From: Chrysomallon squamiferum
Taxonomy: Eukaryota > Mollusca > Gastropoda > Neomphalida > Peltospiridae
Assembly: GCA_012295275.1 (NCBI GenBank)
Contig: CM022677.1
Location: forward strand, 22,414,781-22,471,728
Direction of reading: 5' to 3'
Length of the DNA stretch: 56,948 nucleotides
The notes under the pieces are model-generated. The model was not told the origin of the DNA. It ran no database searches and saw only the letters and a list, made by a program, of their open reading frames with translations. Position 1 is the stretch's first letter. Each line of letters starts with the position of its first letter. A program made the translations under genes and the position numbers. Below are positions 1 to 21,200 of the stretch, piece by piece.

Positions 1-574
1 AAACTCCGTTGTGACATTCAGCAGAACTGTTTTTACAATCACTTTTGTCTGTACAGTTTTCTCCATTCTCCTTTAACACAAAACAAACTCCGTTGTGACA
101 TTCAGCAGAACTGTTTTTACAATCACTTTTCTCTGTACAGTTTTCTCCATTCTCCTTTAACACAAAACAAACTCCCTTGTGACATTCAGCAGAACTGTTT
201 TTACAATCACTTTTCTCTGTACAGTTTTCTCCATTCTCCTTTAACACAAAACAAACTCCGTTGTGACATTCAGCAGAACTGTTTTTACAATCACTTTTGT
301 CTGTACAGTTTTCTCCATTCTCCTTTAACACAAAACAAACTCCGTTGTGACATTCAGCAGAACTGTTTTTACAATCAGAAGTTTTCTCCATTCTCCTTTA
401 ACACAAAACAAACTCCGTTTGACATTCAGCAGAACTGTTTTTACAATCACTTTTCTCTGTACAGTTTTCTCCATTCTCCTTTAACACAAAACAAACTCCG
501 TTGTGACATTCAGCAGAACTGTTTTTACAATCACTTTTCTCTGTACAGTTTTACAATCAGTCTTGTCCGTACAG

Positions 575-6182
<5,608 letters not shown>

Positions 6183-6580
6183 TTTGATAGAATTATTTTT
6201 CAAAATGGCTGACACCTACACCGCGTCGTTCACGTCTGCCGAAGAGGGTGTGGTCATCACGTCACGTAAATAAAAACACAACAAAGCAGTAGAATATCTT
6301 TCATGCTCGAACAGTTTCAAATTTCCTTCCCGTCGTGAATCACTCTCATCTTCATATAACGAAAGAAAAAAGAAAAGAAAACAGAAATCATTGTGTCTGG
6401 GAATTTCGCAATGTTGATTCAGTGGTAAGGTTTCATCGTCAGGCTTAAAAATTGCTTCAAGAATCACGTACACCTGTAGACACAAGTCTGTGGCGTGTTT
6501 AATAGATTTATAGGAATGTGGATTAACACACACAAAACAGAGAGAATGAATGAGAGGGGGAGAGGATACCTCTACTAGCT

Positions 6581-6621
<41 letters not shown>

Positions 6622-6729
6622 AAATACAAAGACACAAATAAATAAAACATAAATCGAGGTTTAGACATTTAACATTTAAATATTTACCAGTATCTTATGC
6701 GTTTGTTTCGTGTTTATTATTAATTATTA

Positions 6730-6789
<60 letters not shown>

Positions 6790-6866
6790 AATATACAAGC
6801 AGCCACACCTAGAGTGAAAGGCTGGTATTTTATAAATAAATAAAGAAACAAATAAACAAATTAAAA

Positions 6867-6897
<31 letters not shown>

Positions 6898-7387
6898 ATA
6901 GATACAAAAATAAAAAAAATAAAAAAGATTCAAGCAAGTAAATAAATAAATAAATAAATAAAAAATGTAAATAAATAAATATATAAATAAATAGACAGAT
7001 AAATCAGTAGTTAGATCCTTAGATAAAAAAAAATTAAAATATTGAAAAAGCAAACAAAAAAACAACACGCAACATACGAACAAATAAATAACCAAATAAA
7101 CCAATAAGCAAACAAATGAATAAATTACTAAGTAAACAAACAAACAAACAAACAAACAAACAAATAAATAAATAAACAAAGGCGTTTGTGGTTAGAAGGG
7201 TGTTGTGTATTTATAAAATGAGCAAAACTAAAAAAAAAATATTAAAAAAATTAAAAAACGTCATTTGTGGTTACGTTGTCAAGTTTCACACCTAGTGTCG
7301 TGCTGTGTCACTCACGCGTGACTGATCACCTCAATTGCGTTACTGTCCGCCCAACTCCTATTTCTAGTTAAACTTATTGTAATATTA

Positions 7388-7628
<241 letters not shown>

Positions 7629-7942
7629 CTGTGCACCTCTGTACTGAGACTTGTGTAAGTCAATACAATGAAGCTGGGTGTGTCGAGATAAAGAAAGTCG
7701 CGTGCTCGCTTTTGAGTGATCCGGATCTGAATAAGTTCGTGTCACCTCGCGCATGACCACCTTTCAATAAAGAATATTATAAAATAGGATAGATTCTTCT
7801 ACTTTTTTTTTTTTCTTTTATTTTTTTTTTTTATCTTCTTTGATTTTATTTTGTGATTTTTGAATTAATTTTTTTTTTGATAATAAATTTCATTTTGTTC
7901 TTTTTCTAGTTATTTCCTATAACTATTATTTGTTTATTATTA

Positions 7943-7991
<49 letters not shown>

Positions 7992-9654
7992 GTTGTTCAA
8001 TAATGACGTTCATCCTTTCTCTGTTTGTTTAATGTTTGACATTGTGTCCCTTTCCTTTACTCGTCTTGCATCGAAATTCTAAAAATTTCATCTCTTTAAA
8101 AAAAAGAAAAAAAAAAAAGAACAAGAAGCGAATGACTTTGTGTGTGTGCGTATGTGTGCGTATGTGTGTGTACGTGTGTGTCAGAGAGAGATAGATGTAC
8201 AGGAACAGGAGCTAGATAGATAGTTAATGAAATAAAACTAAATGGGCAAAACAAAAATAAATAAAAAACATAAGCAAACAAACAAACAAACAAACAAATA
8301 AATAAACAAACAAACAAACAAATAAATCAATAAATAAATAAATAATGAATACGTAGGATTAATCGTGTGTTTGTGTAGACTTAATTCTGTTTGCAAACTG
8401 CGCTGTGAGAACAGGTGGAAAATATCGTGATTCGAGTTTTCACTGCGCACGTCAATAACAAAATATTTTATTTTATTTCCTCCACTCCCATTAATATTAT
8501 AATTTTCTTTCTTACAATTATTTCTTTTTTTACTTCAATCATTTTTTTTTTTTTTTTTTACTTTTAATCCTTTGTTTTTCTGAATAAAAGTTTTTGAAGC
8601 GATAACGAAGTAAGAGAAATTTGTGACCCATCCCGACAATAAAACTGACTGATTGGCTCTACGCCTTCATCACGCGCTGTCACTTCTGACAGCAGCTACG
8701 ACAACGTTCAATCAAATGTGAAAGACCGTGCCTTCCAGTTCCGCTGTATTGATCATGCATGTCAAAAAATTACAAATAAAAAAACAAAAGTGAAATGAAA
8801 TGATATCTGATGAATGTAGATTATGTGAAAGCTTTGTTTTATTGTGCAGACGTCTCACCAAACAGAGGGCGCTGAAACTGACTCTGTATTACAGGGATAC
8901 ATGTAACTTGTAAAGGTACTTTCAGTTAATCAGTTAATTAATTACTAATTAGATTATTAATATAATAGTAATAATAATAATAATAATAATGTATTACTGC
9001 TTTGACAGTTTACGTATTATTATTATTATCATCATCATCAACAACATCGCCGTCGTCATCAACATCATTACTCATATTATTATTGGTAGTAGTAGTCGTA
9101 GTAATAGTTGTAATAGCAGTAATAGTAGCAATAGTACTAGTAGCAGTGGTGGTAGTAGTAGTAGTGGAAGTAGTAGTAGTAGAACTTCTAGTAGTTCTGT
9201 ATCATCATGTATGTTTATATAAAAATTAATTATTTGTTCATTAATTTATTAATTTGTTTATTTGTTATTTTCGTTTATTTTCTTCTTTTCTTTCTATTTT
9301 TTTTTTTCCCCATCGTTTTATTTTATTCTTTGGCATTTTTAAATTTTATTATTTATCTTAGTTTCGTTGTTATTTATGCTTACTAGTTTAATTTTATATT
9401 TCTCATTCTTTGCACATTTTATTAGTAACAGCAGTAAATATAATTCAGTTTTCATTAAGAAAAAAACATGATTCTGAGAAAATTATTAAAAACTTGAAAG
9501 TAAAATTTTCTTAAAATGTCACAAAAAGGTAAATTTAGTAATCCATATCATGTGTTGTTAATTTAACCTTTCCATTAAACTAAACATTTACTTTTTATTT
9601 CAATTAATTAATTAATCAGTTTATTTATTTATTTATTTACTTATTTATTTTATT

Positions 9655-9685
<31 letters not shown>

Positions 9686-9842
9686 TTTTATTTTATTTTA
9701 TTTTATTTTTTCTTATATATTCATAAACCACCTAAAAACTTTGTCTCTCACGCTATTCATACGATTAAATAAATAAAAGTAAAAATTATAAATAATTAAA
9801 AATCTATTACCAATATTCTTATTGCATTATCGATAATTATAA

Positions 9843-9900
<58 letters not shown>

Positions 9901-10458
9901 AACTTCGAAAACTTCTTTTAACTCAGAACATAAGAGTACACATAAATTATATTGTTAAAATATAACCATAGCGTCAAAGTCACGTCATTAAAATTTCTGT
10001 CAAGTTTAATTATTCCGAGTTTTTGACAGCAGACGACATTTACGTCAGTTTTCTTGATGAGAAAAATACTTAGAAAAACATTCGGGACATCTCGTATATT
10101 TTCGAGATTTGCCGCCAGCAATTCAGTAGTCCTATTACTTCTGGCACTGCTACTGCCTTTACCACTACTACAACTACTACTACTACTACTACTACTATCT
10201 CCACTACTACATGGCCGCTAGTTTGAAATGAGGCAAATACACTTTATCAGCCCGCTCCGCTTGAACATGATCGCAATGATGTCGGTAGACTTAAAAAGTA
10301 CCCGCAGACAAAAACAATTCAGTGGATATCGTTTCTATTGGAATAGAGATTTATATTTTATATTAGTTATATAAAATCTGTGTACTCACACAAGAAGAAA
10401 AAATCGTCAATTTCGGTATGAGGTATTTCTTCCATTTCCTTTAATGTAGTTACGACCA

Positions 10459-10460
10459 TG

Positions 10461-10511
<51 letters not shown>

Positions 10512-10540
10512 CATTACCATTACTACTACTACTACTACCA

Positions 10541-10594
<54 letters not shown>

Positions 10595-10640
10595 TTACCA
10601 CTACCATTAATACTACTACTACTACTACTACTAATAATAA
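10459..10640. repeat. (ACT)n microsatellite, about 180 bp
   Basis: ACT/CTA trinucleotides with a few ACC and ATT variants. The poly-Val and poly-Ser open frames on the minus strand are artefacts of it. Confidence 0.97.
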
Positions 10641-11006
10641 TAATAACAATAATAATTAACAACAACAATGAGAACATTAATAATAATAAAACTAATAATA
10701 ACAATAACAATAAAACTGTACAGATCAACTGGTAAGTAACATGTCTATATCAGGTGATTTGAAAACAATAAATAAATCTGCACTAATCCCAGATTACGAT
10801 TTGAGTGTCAGTCTCAAGTTCACTGACCTCTCTCTGCGACTGCTATAAGTCACGTGACTGACAGGCAGGCACGTCTGATCAGTGTGATACATTTTATATC
10901 AGAAAGTATTGGTGGACATGTGTGTTAATGAGGCTTGTCTGTCACTCAAAATACACGGTTAAGTAATTATTATGTTTGTTTACTGAGGCAGAGTAACGCA
11001 TTGTAA

Positions 11007-11106
<100 letters not shown>

Positions 11107-11181
11107 ATACTCTTTTTAATTCAAATTCTTTTTATTCCTTTTTTTTCTTTCTGTTTATTTATTATTCTTTTTATTTTGTAG

Positions 11182-11233
11182 ATGCTAATATACCAGATCT
11201 ATCTACTTTTGATAATTTTGTTAACGGTGAAAG
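11182..11233 (+). CDS. Signal-peptide exon of the plus EB-repeat gene
   Basis: ATG directly follows a TTTGTAG acceptor-like site and the exon ends GTG-AAA-G|GTAATT, phase 1. It encodes MLIYQIYLLLIILLTVK, a strongly hydrophobic signal peptide. Because the ATG touches the acceptor, either the upstream intron lies in the 5' UTR or, as in the minus paralog, a further small coding exon precedes it. I saw no convincing upstream mini-exon. Confidence 0.75.
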
Positions 11234-11757
11234 GTAATTTTATATTATTATTTTTATCATCATCATGATCATCATCATTATTATTAAATCATCATCATCA
11301 GCAGCATTAGTTTTAGTTTGTTGTTTTGCTTTTACTGTCAGTGAAATTATTAAAGAAACAAGAATACACTCCTGCAATAAATAAAAAAATTAAAAAAAAT
11401 AATAAATAAATAAATAAATAAACTAAAACATATTTTACAAACCTAAAAAAGAATGATTCTGTTTTATACATATTTTTATTAACATATTAATTATATGACC
11501 ACTAGGCGTTACTGTTGGATTATTTGACAACTGTACTTCCGACAGCGACTGTCCAGCACATGCGTCCTGCAGACCGAATGGATGCAAGGGAGTTAACTGT
11601 CTTTGTGAGGAGAACTACATAGTCAGTGATGATTATCTCTCTTGTATTACCGGTACGTCAACATTTCGTATTTTAGAACAAACTCAAACTCGATTTTTAT
11701 TTATTTATTTATTTACTTATTTATTTATTTTTATTTTTTTTTATTATTTTTTATTTA

Positions 11758-11788
<31 letters not shown>

Positions 11789-12195
11789 TTTTTTTTATTT
11801 TTTTATTTATCTGTTTATTTTATTTTTTTTTTTTTATTTTATTTTTTTTTATTTATTTTTATTATTATTATTTACAACCTGAGGGAAGGAAAGAAAACAG
11901 GAAAACGTACATTCAACGTCAAATCAAGATGTTTGTGTTCTTTTTTGTTAATTTTATCATTTTCTTCTTGACGTGAAAAATAAGTAAATGCTGTATTCTC
12001 TGTCAGAATAGTATACTACAATTAGTCTTATTATTAGAAGTAGTAGTATTACTATTATTATTATTATTATTATTACTACTATTATTTTTATTATTACTAT
12101 TAGTTTTATTATTATTATGATTATTATTACTATTATTATTATTATAATTATTATTATTATTACTATTAGTTTTATTATTATTATTATTATTATTA

Positions 12196-12232
<37 letters not shown>

Positions 12233-15200
12233 ACTGTTTTTGTTATCCTCATCAACAACGACAGCTGGACAGATAGGTGACGTCTGCAACTCGACAGTGA
12301 AGTGTGTTTCCATCATGGCTCAGTGTGACTCGATCACGCAGACCTGCGCGTGTCAGGTGTTTTTCCGCACGACGGACGTTCAGCCCAGCACGTGCACGTT
12401 CGCGGGAAAGAAAGTCGTGGGCGAACCGTGCCTGGACAAGAGCGAGTGCGCGGACTACAGAGCGGACTGCGTCAGTGCCGGCGGACCGAGCAAAGTCTGC
12501 GAATGCGGACGAGGATTTCGGAAGCTGACGAAGGAGGAATTCTGGGCGGACCCTGACACCGTCTACGAATGCATTGAAGAGGATTATTCTGCGTGTACGT
12601 AAACAACGTTAGAGTTTCTTTTGTTAAACTGAGTGGTATGTGCTGTCCTTTTCATAATAAACTATTATTTATCTTCAAAACGATTTCTCCTTTGATTTTC
12701 TTTTCATTTCCTTTTATCTTTATCCTTTACTCAGTCGTATATTATCCTTCTGTTTTTCTTCTTCTTCTTCTTCTTCTTCTTCTTCTATTTCTTCTTCTTC
12801 TTCTTCTTCTTCTTCCTACTCCCAAAACGAAAAGACGTACAACGTGCAGTACAATAGAGTCGCACAACAATCTTCAATTTACATTTAAATTTAACCTTCA
12901 CAGAAAATAAAGTTTATTGATATATATATATATACTATGATATTCTTGAATCATGAGATAAATACACAATGACGTAAGTGCACGTAACTCTAACCATGAC
13001 TCTGTAGTGTGACTCACATTTCCTTCTGCCTTCTTTCAGACTTCTGCAACGGAAAGAGACTAAACTACACAGGTAACATTTAAACATGTAAATTACTCCC
13101 TATCGTTCGTTACTGCCGTTTACGTGACTATTTAAAAACTCTATTCCTCTGATTATTCATAACTTTTATTTTTGTGGCTACACATAACTCTTATTTCCAC
13201 GGTTACAAATAACTCTTATTTGTCTGGTTACGCATAACTCTTATTTCATCAGTTACAAATAACTTTTATTTCGATGGTTACACATAACTTTTATTTCTAC
13301 AGTTAAACATGACTTTTATTTTTATGGTTACCCATAACTCTTACATCTACGATTACATATAACACTTATTTCTCTGGTTACACATAACTCTTATTTTTCG
13401 TGTTACGGCATTCATTCAAGTGATAACTGACACAATTTACTATTCTTGTTACTAACAACATTTTCACTCTCCTTACTGAAAACGTTCGGTCCTCTGGTTC
13501 CACATAACGTTTATTCACGGATTTAGGGTCAACTATTTTCATACGGTAACATCTCTGTTTACTAATAACTTTAATTTCATTGCTTCCTCTTTTCATTGAA
13601 ACTACAAGCCACAACATTCCTTCTATTTCTTCACCGTTTCTCTTTTAGCAGTAAACGGTAAAACTTTCTACTTGTATCGATAAAACATTACATTTATACC
13701 CGTTTGTTTAACAGATTTCTATTCCTCCAAATCCGTATCCTACAGATATCCTAATTAACAAAGCCTACGCTTACTTTTCAATCTCTCTATTCCACATCAT
13801 ACACGTTCTGCCAAATAGTATGTTGCTTAATCTATACTTTCCAAACCCATTCTAAAATACATATTTCCTCATACAAATATTCAAACCAATATTCTTCAGG
13901 ATTTAAAGAGCTCGGTGAAACCTGTTTAGAAAAGACAGATTGCAAAAACAGTTCTGCTGAATGTCACAAGGGAGTTTGTTTTGTGTTAAAGGAGAATGGA
14001 GAAAACTGTACAGACAAAAGTGATTGTAAAACAGTTCTGCTGAATGTCACAAGGGAGTTTGTTTTGTGTTAAAGGAGAATGGAGAAAACTGTACAGAGAA
14101 AAGTGATTGTAAGGACAGTTCTGCTCAATGTCACAATGGAGTTTGTTTTGTGTTAAAGGAGAATGGAGAAAACTGTACAGACAAAAGTCATTGTAAAGAC
14201 AGTTCTGCTGAATGTCACAAGGGAGTTTGTTTTGTGTTAAAGGAGAATGGAGAAAACTGTACAGACAAAAGTGATTGTAAAAACAGTTCTGCTGAATGTC
14301 ACAAGGGAGTTTGTTTTGTGTTAAAGGAGAATGGAGAAAACTGTACAGAGAAAAGTGATTGTAAGGACAGTTCTGCTCAATGTCACAATGGAGTTTGTTT
14401 TGTGTTAAAGGAGAATGGAGAAAACTGTACAGACAAAAGTCATTGTAAAAACAGTTCTGCTGAATGTCACAAGGGAGTTTGTTTTGTGTTAAAGGAGAAT
14501 GGAGAAAACTGTACAGACAAAAGTGATTGTAAAAACAGTTCTGCTGAATGTCACAAGGGAGTTTGTTTTGTGTTAAAGCAGAATGGAGAAAACTGTACAG
14601 ACAAAAGTGACTGTAAAAACAGTTCTGCTGATTGTCACAAGGGAGTTTGTTTTGTGTTAAAGGAGAATGCAGAAAACTGTACAGACAAAAGTGATTGTAA
14701 AAACAGTTCTGCTGAATGTCACAAGGGAGTTTGTTTTGTGTTAAAGGAGAATGGAGAAAACTGCACAGACAAAAGTGATTGTAAAAACAGTTCTGCTGAA
14801 TGTCACAAGGGAGTTTGTTTTGTGTTAAAGGAGAATGGAGAAAACTGCACAAAGAAAAGTGATTGTATAAACAGTTCTGCTGAATGTCACAAGGGAGTTT
14901 GTTTTGTGTTAAAGGAGAATGGAGAAAACTGTACAGAAAAAAGTGATTGTAAAAACAGTTCTGCTGAATGTCACAAGGGAGTTTGTTTTGTGTTAAAGGA
15001 GAATGGAGAAAACTGTACAGACAAAAGTGATTGTAAAGACAGTTCTGCTGAATGTCACAAGGGAGTTTGTTTTGTGTTAAAGGAGAATGGAGAAAACTGT
15101 ACAGAGAAAAGTGATTGTAAAAACAGTTCTGCTGAATGTCACAAAGGGAGTTTGTTTTGTGTTAAAGGAGAATGGAGAAAACTGTACAGACAAAAGTGAT

Positions 15201-18200
15201 TGTAAAAAACAGTTCTGCTGAATGTCACAAGGGAGTTTGTTTTGTGTTAAAGGAGAATGGAGAAAACTGTACAGACAAAAGTGATTGTAAAAACAGTTCT
15301 GCTGAATGTCACAAGGGAGTTTGTTTTGTGTTAAAGGAGAATGGAGAAAACTGTACAGACAAAAGTGATTGTAAAAACAGTTCTGCTGAATGTCACAAGG
15401 GAGTTTGTTTTGTGTTAAAGGAGAATGGAGAAAACTGTACAGAGAAAAGTGATTGTCAAAACAGTTCTGCTGAATGTCACAAGGGAGTTTGTTTTGTGTT
15501 AAAGGAGAATGGAGAAAACTGTACAGACAAAAGTGATTGTAAAGACAGTTCTGCTGAATGTCACAAGGGAGTTTGTTTTGTGTTAAAGGAGAATGGAGAA
15601 AACTGTACAGACAAAAGTGATTGTAAAAACAGTTCTGCTGAATGTCACAAGGGAGTTTGTTTTGTGTTAAAGCAGAATGGAGAAAACTGCACAGAGAAAA
15701 GTGATTGTAAAAACAGTTCTGCTGAATGTCACAAGGGAGTTTGTTTTGTGTTAAAGCAGAATGGAGAAAACTGTACAGACAAAAGTGACTGTAAAAACAG
15801 TTCTGCTGATTGTCACAAGGGAGTTTGTTTTGTGTTAAAGGAGAATGGAGAAAACTGTACAGACAAAAGTGATTGTAAAGACAGTTCTGCTGAATGTCAT
15901 AAGGGAGTTTGTTTTGTGTTGAAGGAGAATGGAGAAAACTGTACAGAGAAAAGTGATTGTATAAACAGTTCTGCTGAATGTCACAAGGGAGTTTGTTTTG
16001 TGTTAAAGGAGAATGGAGAAAACTGTACAGACAAAAGTGATTGTAAAGACAGTTCTGCTGAATGTCACAAGGGAGTTTGTTTTGTGTTAAAGGAGAATGG
16101 AGAAAACTGTACAGACAAAAGTGATTGTAAAGACAGTTCTGCTGAATGTCACAAGGGAGTTTGTTTTGTGTTAAAGGAGAATGGAGAAAACTGTACAGAC
16201 AAAAGTGATTGTAAAAACAGTTCTGCTGAATGTCACAAGGGAGTTTGTTTTGTGTTAAAGCAGAATGGAGAAAACTGCACAGAGAAAAGTGATTGTAAAA
16301 ACAGTTCTGCTGAATGTCACAAGGGAGTTTGTTTTGTGTTAAAGGAGAATGGAGAAAACTGCACAGAGAAAAGTGATTGTATAAACAGTTCTGCTGAATG
16401 TCACAAGGGAGTTTGTTTTGTGTTAAAGGAGAATGGAGAAAACTGTACAGAGAAAAGTGATTGTAAAAACAGTTCTGCTGAATGTCACAAGGGAGTTTGT
16501 TTTGTGTTAAAGGAGAATGGAGAAAACTGTACAGAGAAAACTGATTGTAAAAACAGTTCTGCTGAATGTCACAAGGGAGTTTGTTTTGTGTTAAAGGAGA
16601 ATGGAGAAAACTGTACAGAGAAAAGTGATTGTAAAAACAGTTCTGCTGAATGTCACAAGGGAGTTTGTTTTGTGTTAAAGGAGAATGGAGAAAACTGTAC
16701 AGACAAAAGTGATTGTAAAAACAGTTCTGCTGAATGTCACAAGGGAGTTTGTTTTGTGTTAAAGGAGAATGGAGAAAACTGTACAGAGAAAAGTGATTGT
16801 AAAAACAGTTCTGCTGAATGTCACAAGGGAGTTTGTTTTGTGTTAAAGGAGAATGGAGAAAACTGTACAGACAAAAGTGATTGTAAAAACAGTTCTGCTG
16901 AATGTCACAAGGGAGTTTGTTTTGTGTTAAAGGAGAATGGAGAAAACTGTACAGAGAAAAGTGATTGTAAGGACAGTTCTGCTGAATGTCACAATGGAGT
17001 TTGTTTTGTGTTAAAGGAGAATGGAGAAAACTGTACAGACAAAAGTGATTGTAAAAACAGTTCTGCTGAATGTCACAAAGGGAGTTTGTTTTGTGTTAAA
17101 GCAGAATGGAGAAAACTGCACAGAGAAAAGTGATTGTAAAAACAGTTCTGCTGAATGTCACAAGGGAGTTTGTTTTGTGTTAAAGGAGAATGGAGAAAAC
17201 TGTACAGAGAAAAGTGATTGTAAAAACAGTTCTGCTGAATGTCACAAGGGAGTTTGTTTTGTGTTAAAGGAGAATGGAGAAAACTGTACAGACAAAAGTG
17301 ATTGTAAAAACAGTTCTGCTGAATGTCACAAGGGAGTTTGTTTTGTGTTAAAGGAGAATGGAGAAAACTGTACAGAGAAAAGTGATTGTAAAAACAGTTC
17401 TGCTGAATGTCACAAGGGAGTTTGTTTTGTGTTAAAGGAGAATGGAGAAAACTGTACAGACAAAAGTGATTGTAAAAACAGTTCTGCTGAATGTCACAAG
17501 GGAGTTTGTTTTGTGTTAAAGGAGAATGGAGAAAACTGTACAGACAAAAGTGATTGTAAAAACAGTTCTGCTGAATGTCACAAAGGGAGTTTGTTTTGTG
17601 TTAAAGGAGAATGGAGAAAACTGTACAGAGAAAAGTGATTGTAAAAACAGTTCTGCTGAATGTCACAATGGAGTTTGTTTTGTGTTAAAGGAGAATGGAG
17701 AAAACTGTACAGAGAAAAGTGATTGTAAAACAGTTCTGCTGAATGTCACAAGGGAGTTTGTTTTGTGTTAAAGGAGAATGGAGAAAACTGTACAGACAAA
17801 AGTGATTGTAAAAACAGTTCTGCTGAATGTCACAAGGGAGTTTGTTTTGTGTTAAAGGAGAATGGAGAAAACTGTACAGAGAAAAGTGATTGTAAAAAAC
17901 AGTTCTGCTGAATGTCACAAGGGAGTTTGTTTTGTGTTAAAGGAGAATGGAGAAAACTGTACAGACAAAAGTGATTGTAAAAAACAGTTCTGCTGAATGT
18001 CACAAGGGAGTTTGTTTTGTGTTAAAGGAGAATGGAGAAAACTGTACAGAGAAAAGTGATTGTAAAAACAGTTCTGCTGAATGTCACAAGGGAGTTTGTT
18101 TTGTGTTAAAGGAGAATGGAGAAAACTGTACAGACAAAAGTGATTGTAAAAACAGTTCTGCTGAATGTCACAAGGGAGTTTGTTTTGTGTTAAAGGAGAA

Positions 18201-21200
18201 TGGAGAAAACTGTACAGAGAAAAGTGATTGTAAAAACAGTTCTGCTGAATGTCACAAGGGAGTTTGTTTTGTGTTAAAGGAGAATGGAGAAAACTGTACA
18301 GAGAAAAGTGATTGTAAAAACAGTTCTGCTGAATGTCACAATGGAGTTTGTTTTGTGTTAAAGGAGAATGGAGAAAACTGTACAGAAAAAAAGTGATTGT
18401 AAAAACAGTTCTGCTGAATGTCACAAGGGAGTTTGTTTTGTGTTAAAGGAGAATGGAGAAAACTGTACAGAGAAAAGTGATTGTAAAAACAGTTCTGCTG
18501 AATGTCACAAGGGAGTTTGTTTTGTGTTAAAGGAGAATGGAGAAAACTGTACAGACAAAAGTGATTGTAAAAAACAGTTCTGCTGAATGTCACAAGGGAG
18601 TTTGTTTTGTGTTAAAGGAGAATGGAGAAAACTGTACAGAGAAAAGTGATTGTAAAAAACAGTTCTGCTGAATGTCACAAGGGAGTTTGTTTTGTGTTAA
18701 AGGAGAATGGAGAAAACTGTACAGACAAAAGTGATTGTAAAAACAGTTCTGCTGAATGTCACAAGGGAGTTTGTTTTTGTGTTAAAGGAGAATGGAGAAA
18801 ACTGTACAGACAAAAGTGATTGTAAAAACAGTTCTGCTGAATGTCACAAGGGAGTTTGTTTTGTGTTAAAGGAGAATGGAGAAAACTGTACAGAGAAAAG
18901 TGATTAAAAAAAACAGTTCTGCTGAATGTCACAAGGGAGTTTGTTTTGTGTTAAAGGAGAATGGAGAAAACTGTACAGAAAAAGTGATTGTAAAAACAGT
19001 TCTGCTGAATGTCACAAGGGAGTTTGTTTTGTGTTAAAGGAGAATGGAGAAAACTGTACAGACAAAAGTGATTGTAAAAACAGTTCTGCTGAATGTCACA
19101 AGGGAGTTTGTTTTGTGTTAAAGGAGAATGGAGAAACTGTACAGAGAAAAGTGATTGTAAAAACAGTTCTGCTGAATGTCACAAGGGAGTTTGTTTTGTG
19201 TTAAAGGAGAATGGAGAAAACTGTACAGACAAAAGTGATTGTAAAAACAGTTCTGCTGAATGTCACAAGGGAGTTTGTTTTGTGTTAAAGGAGAATGGAG
19301 AAAACTGTACAGAGAAAAGTGATTGTAAAAACAGTTCTGCTGAATGTCACAAGGGAGTTTGTTTTGTGTTAAAGGAGAATGGAGAAAACTGTACAGACAA
19401 AAGTGATTGTAAAAACAGTTCTGCTGAATGTCACAAGGGAGTTTGTTTTGTGTTAAAGGAGAATGGAGAAAACTGTACAGAGAAAACTGATTGTAAAAAC
19501 AGTTCTGCTGAATGTCACAAGGGAGTTTGTTTTGTGTTAAAGGAGAATGGAGAAAACTGTACAGAGAAAAGTGATTGTAAAAACAGTTCTGCTCAATGTC
19601 ACAATGGAGTTTGTTTTGTGTTAAAGGAGAATGGAGAAAACTGTACAGACAAAAGTGATTGTAAAGACAGTTCTGCTGAATGTCACAAGGGAGTTTGTTT
19701 TGTGTTAAAGGAGAATGGAGAAAACTGTACAGAGAAAACTGATTGTAAAAACAGTTCTGCTGAATGTCACAAGGGAGTTTGTTTTGTGTTAAAGGAGAAT
19801 GGAGAAAACTGTACAGACAAAAGTGATTGTAAAAACAGTTCTGCTGAATGTCACAAGGGAGTTTGTTTTGTGTTAAAGGAGAATGGGAAAACTGTACAGA
19901 GAAAAAGTGATTGTAAAAACAGTTCTGCTGAATGTCACAATGGAGTTTGTTTTGTGTTAAAGGAGAATGGAGAAAACTGTACAGAGAAAAGTGATTGTAA
20001 AAACAGTTCTGCTGAATGTCACAAGGGAGTTTGTTTTCTGTTAAAGGAGAATGGAGAAAACTGTACAGAGAAAAGTGATTGTAAGGACAGTTCTGCTGAA
20101 TGTCACAATGGAGTTTGTTTTGTGTTAAAGGAGAATGGAGAAAACTGTACAGACAAAAGTGATTGTAAAAACAGTTCTGCTGAATGTCACAAGGGAGTTT
20201 GTTTTGTGTTAAAGGAGAATGGAGAAAACTGTACAGACAAAAGTGATTGTAAAAACAGTTCTGCTGAATGTCACAAGGGAGTTTGTTTTGTGTTAAAAAA
20301 GGAAAAGAATGGAGAAAACTGTACAGAGAAAAGTGATTGTAAAAACAGTTCTGCTGAATGTCACAAGGGAGTTTGTTTTGTGTTAAAGGAGAATGGAGAA
20401 AACTGTACAGACAAAAGTGATTGTAAAAACAGTTCTGCTGAATGTCACAAGGGAGTTTGTTTTGTGTTAAAGGAGAATGGAGAAAACTGTACAGACAAAA
20501 GTGATTGTAAAAACAGTTCTGCTGAATGTCACAAGGGAGTTTGTTTTGTGTTAAAGGAGAATGGAGAAAACTGTACAGAGAAAAGTGATTGTAAAAACAG
20601 TTCTGCTGAATGTCACAAGGGAGTTTGTTTTGTGTTAAAGGAGAATGGAGAAAACTGTACAGAGAAAAGTGATTGTAAAAACAGTTCTGCTGAATGTCAC
20701 AAGGGAGTTTGTTTTGTGTTAAAGGAGAATGGAGAAAACTGTACAGACAAAAGTGATTGTAAAACAGTTCTGCTGAATGTCACAAGGGAGTTTGTTTTGT
20801 GTTAAAGGAGAATGGAGAAAACTGTACAGACAAAAGTGATTGTAAAAACAGTTCTGCTGAATGTCACAAGGGAGTTTGTTTTGTGTTAAAGGAGAATGGA
20901 GAAAACTGCACAGAGAAAAGTGATTGTAAAAACAGTTCTGCTGAATGTCACAAGGGAGTTTGTTTTGTGTTAAAGGAGAATGGAGAAAACTGCACAGAGA
21001 AAAGTGATTGTAAAAACAGTTCTGCTGAATGTCACAAGGGAGTTTGTTTTTTTGTGTTAAAGGAGAATGGAGAAAACTGTACAGACAAAAGTGATTGTAA
21101 AAACAGTTCTGCTGAATGTCACAATGGAGTTTGTTTTTGTGTTAAAGGAGAATGGAGAAAACTGTACAGAGAAAAGTGATTGTAAAAACAGTTCTGCTGA

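Noticed and set aside
6216-6668. 150-codon minus-strand frame just upstream of the minus EB gene start
   Set aside because: It runs through a TG microsatellite, shows no family resemblance and has no splice-bounded exon. The part at 6380-6480 looks less repetitive and is the only piece I would recheck with RNA data.
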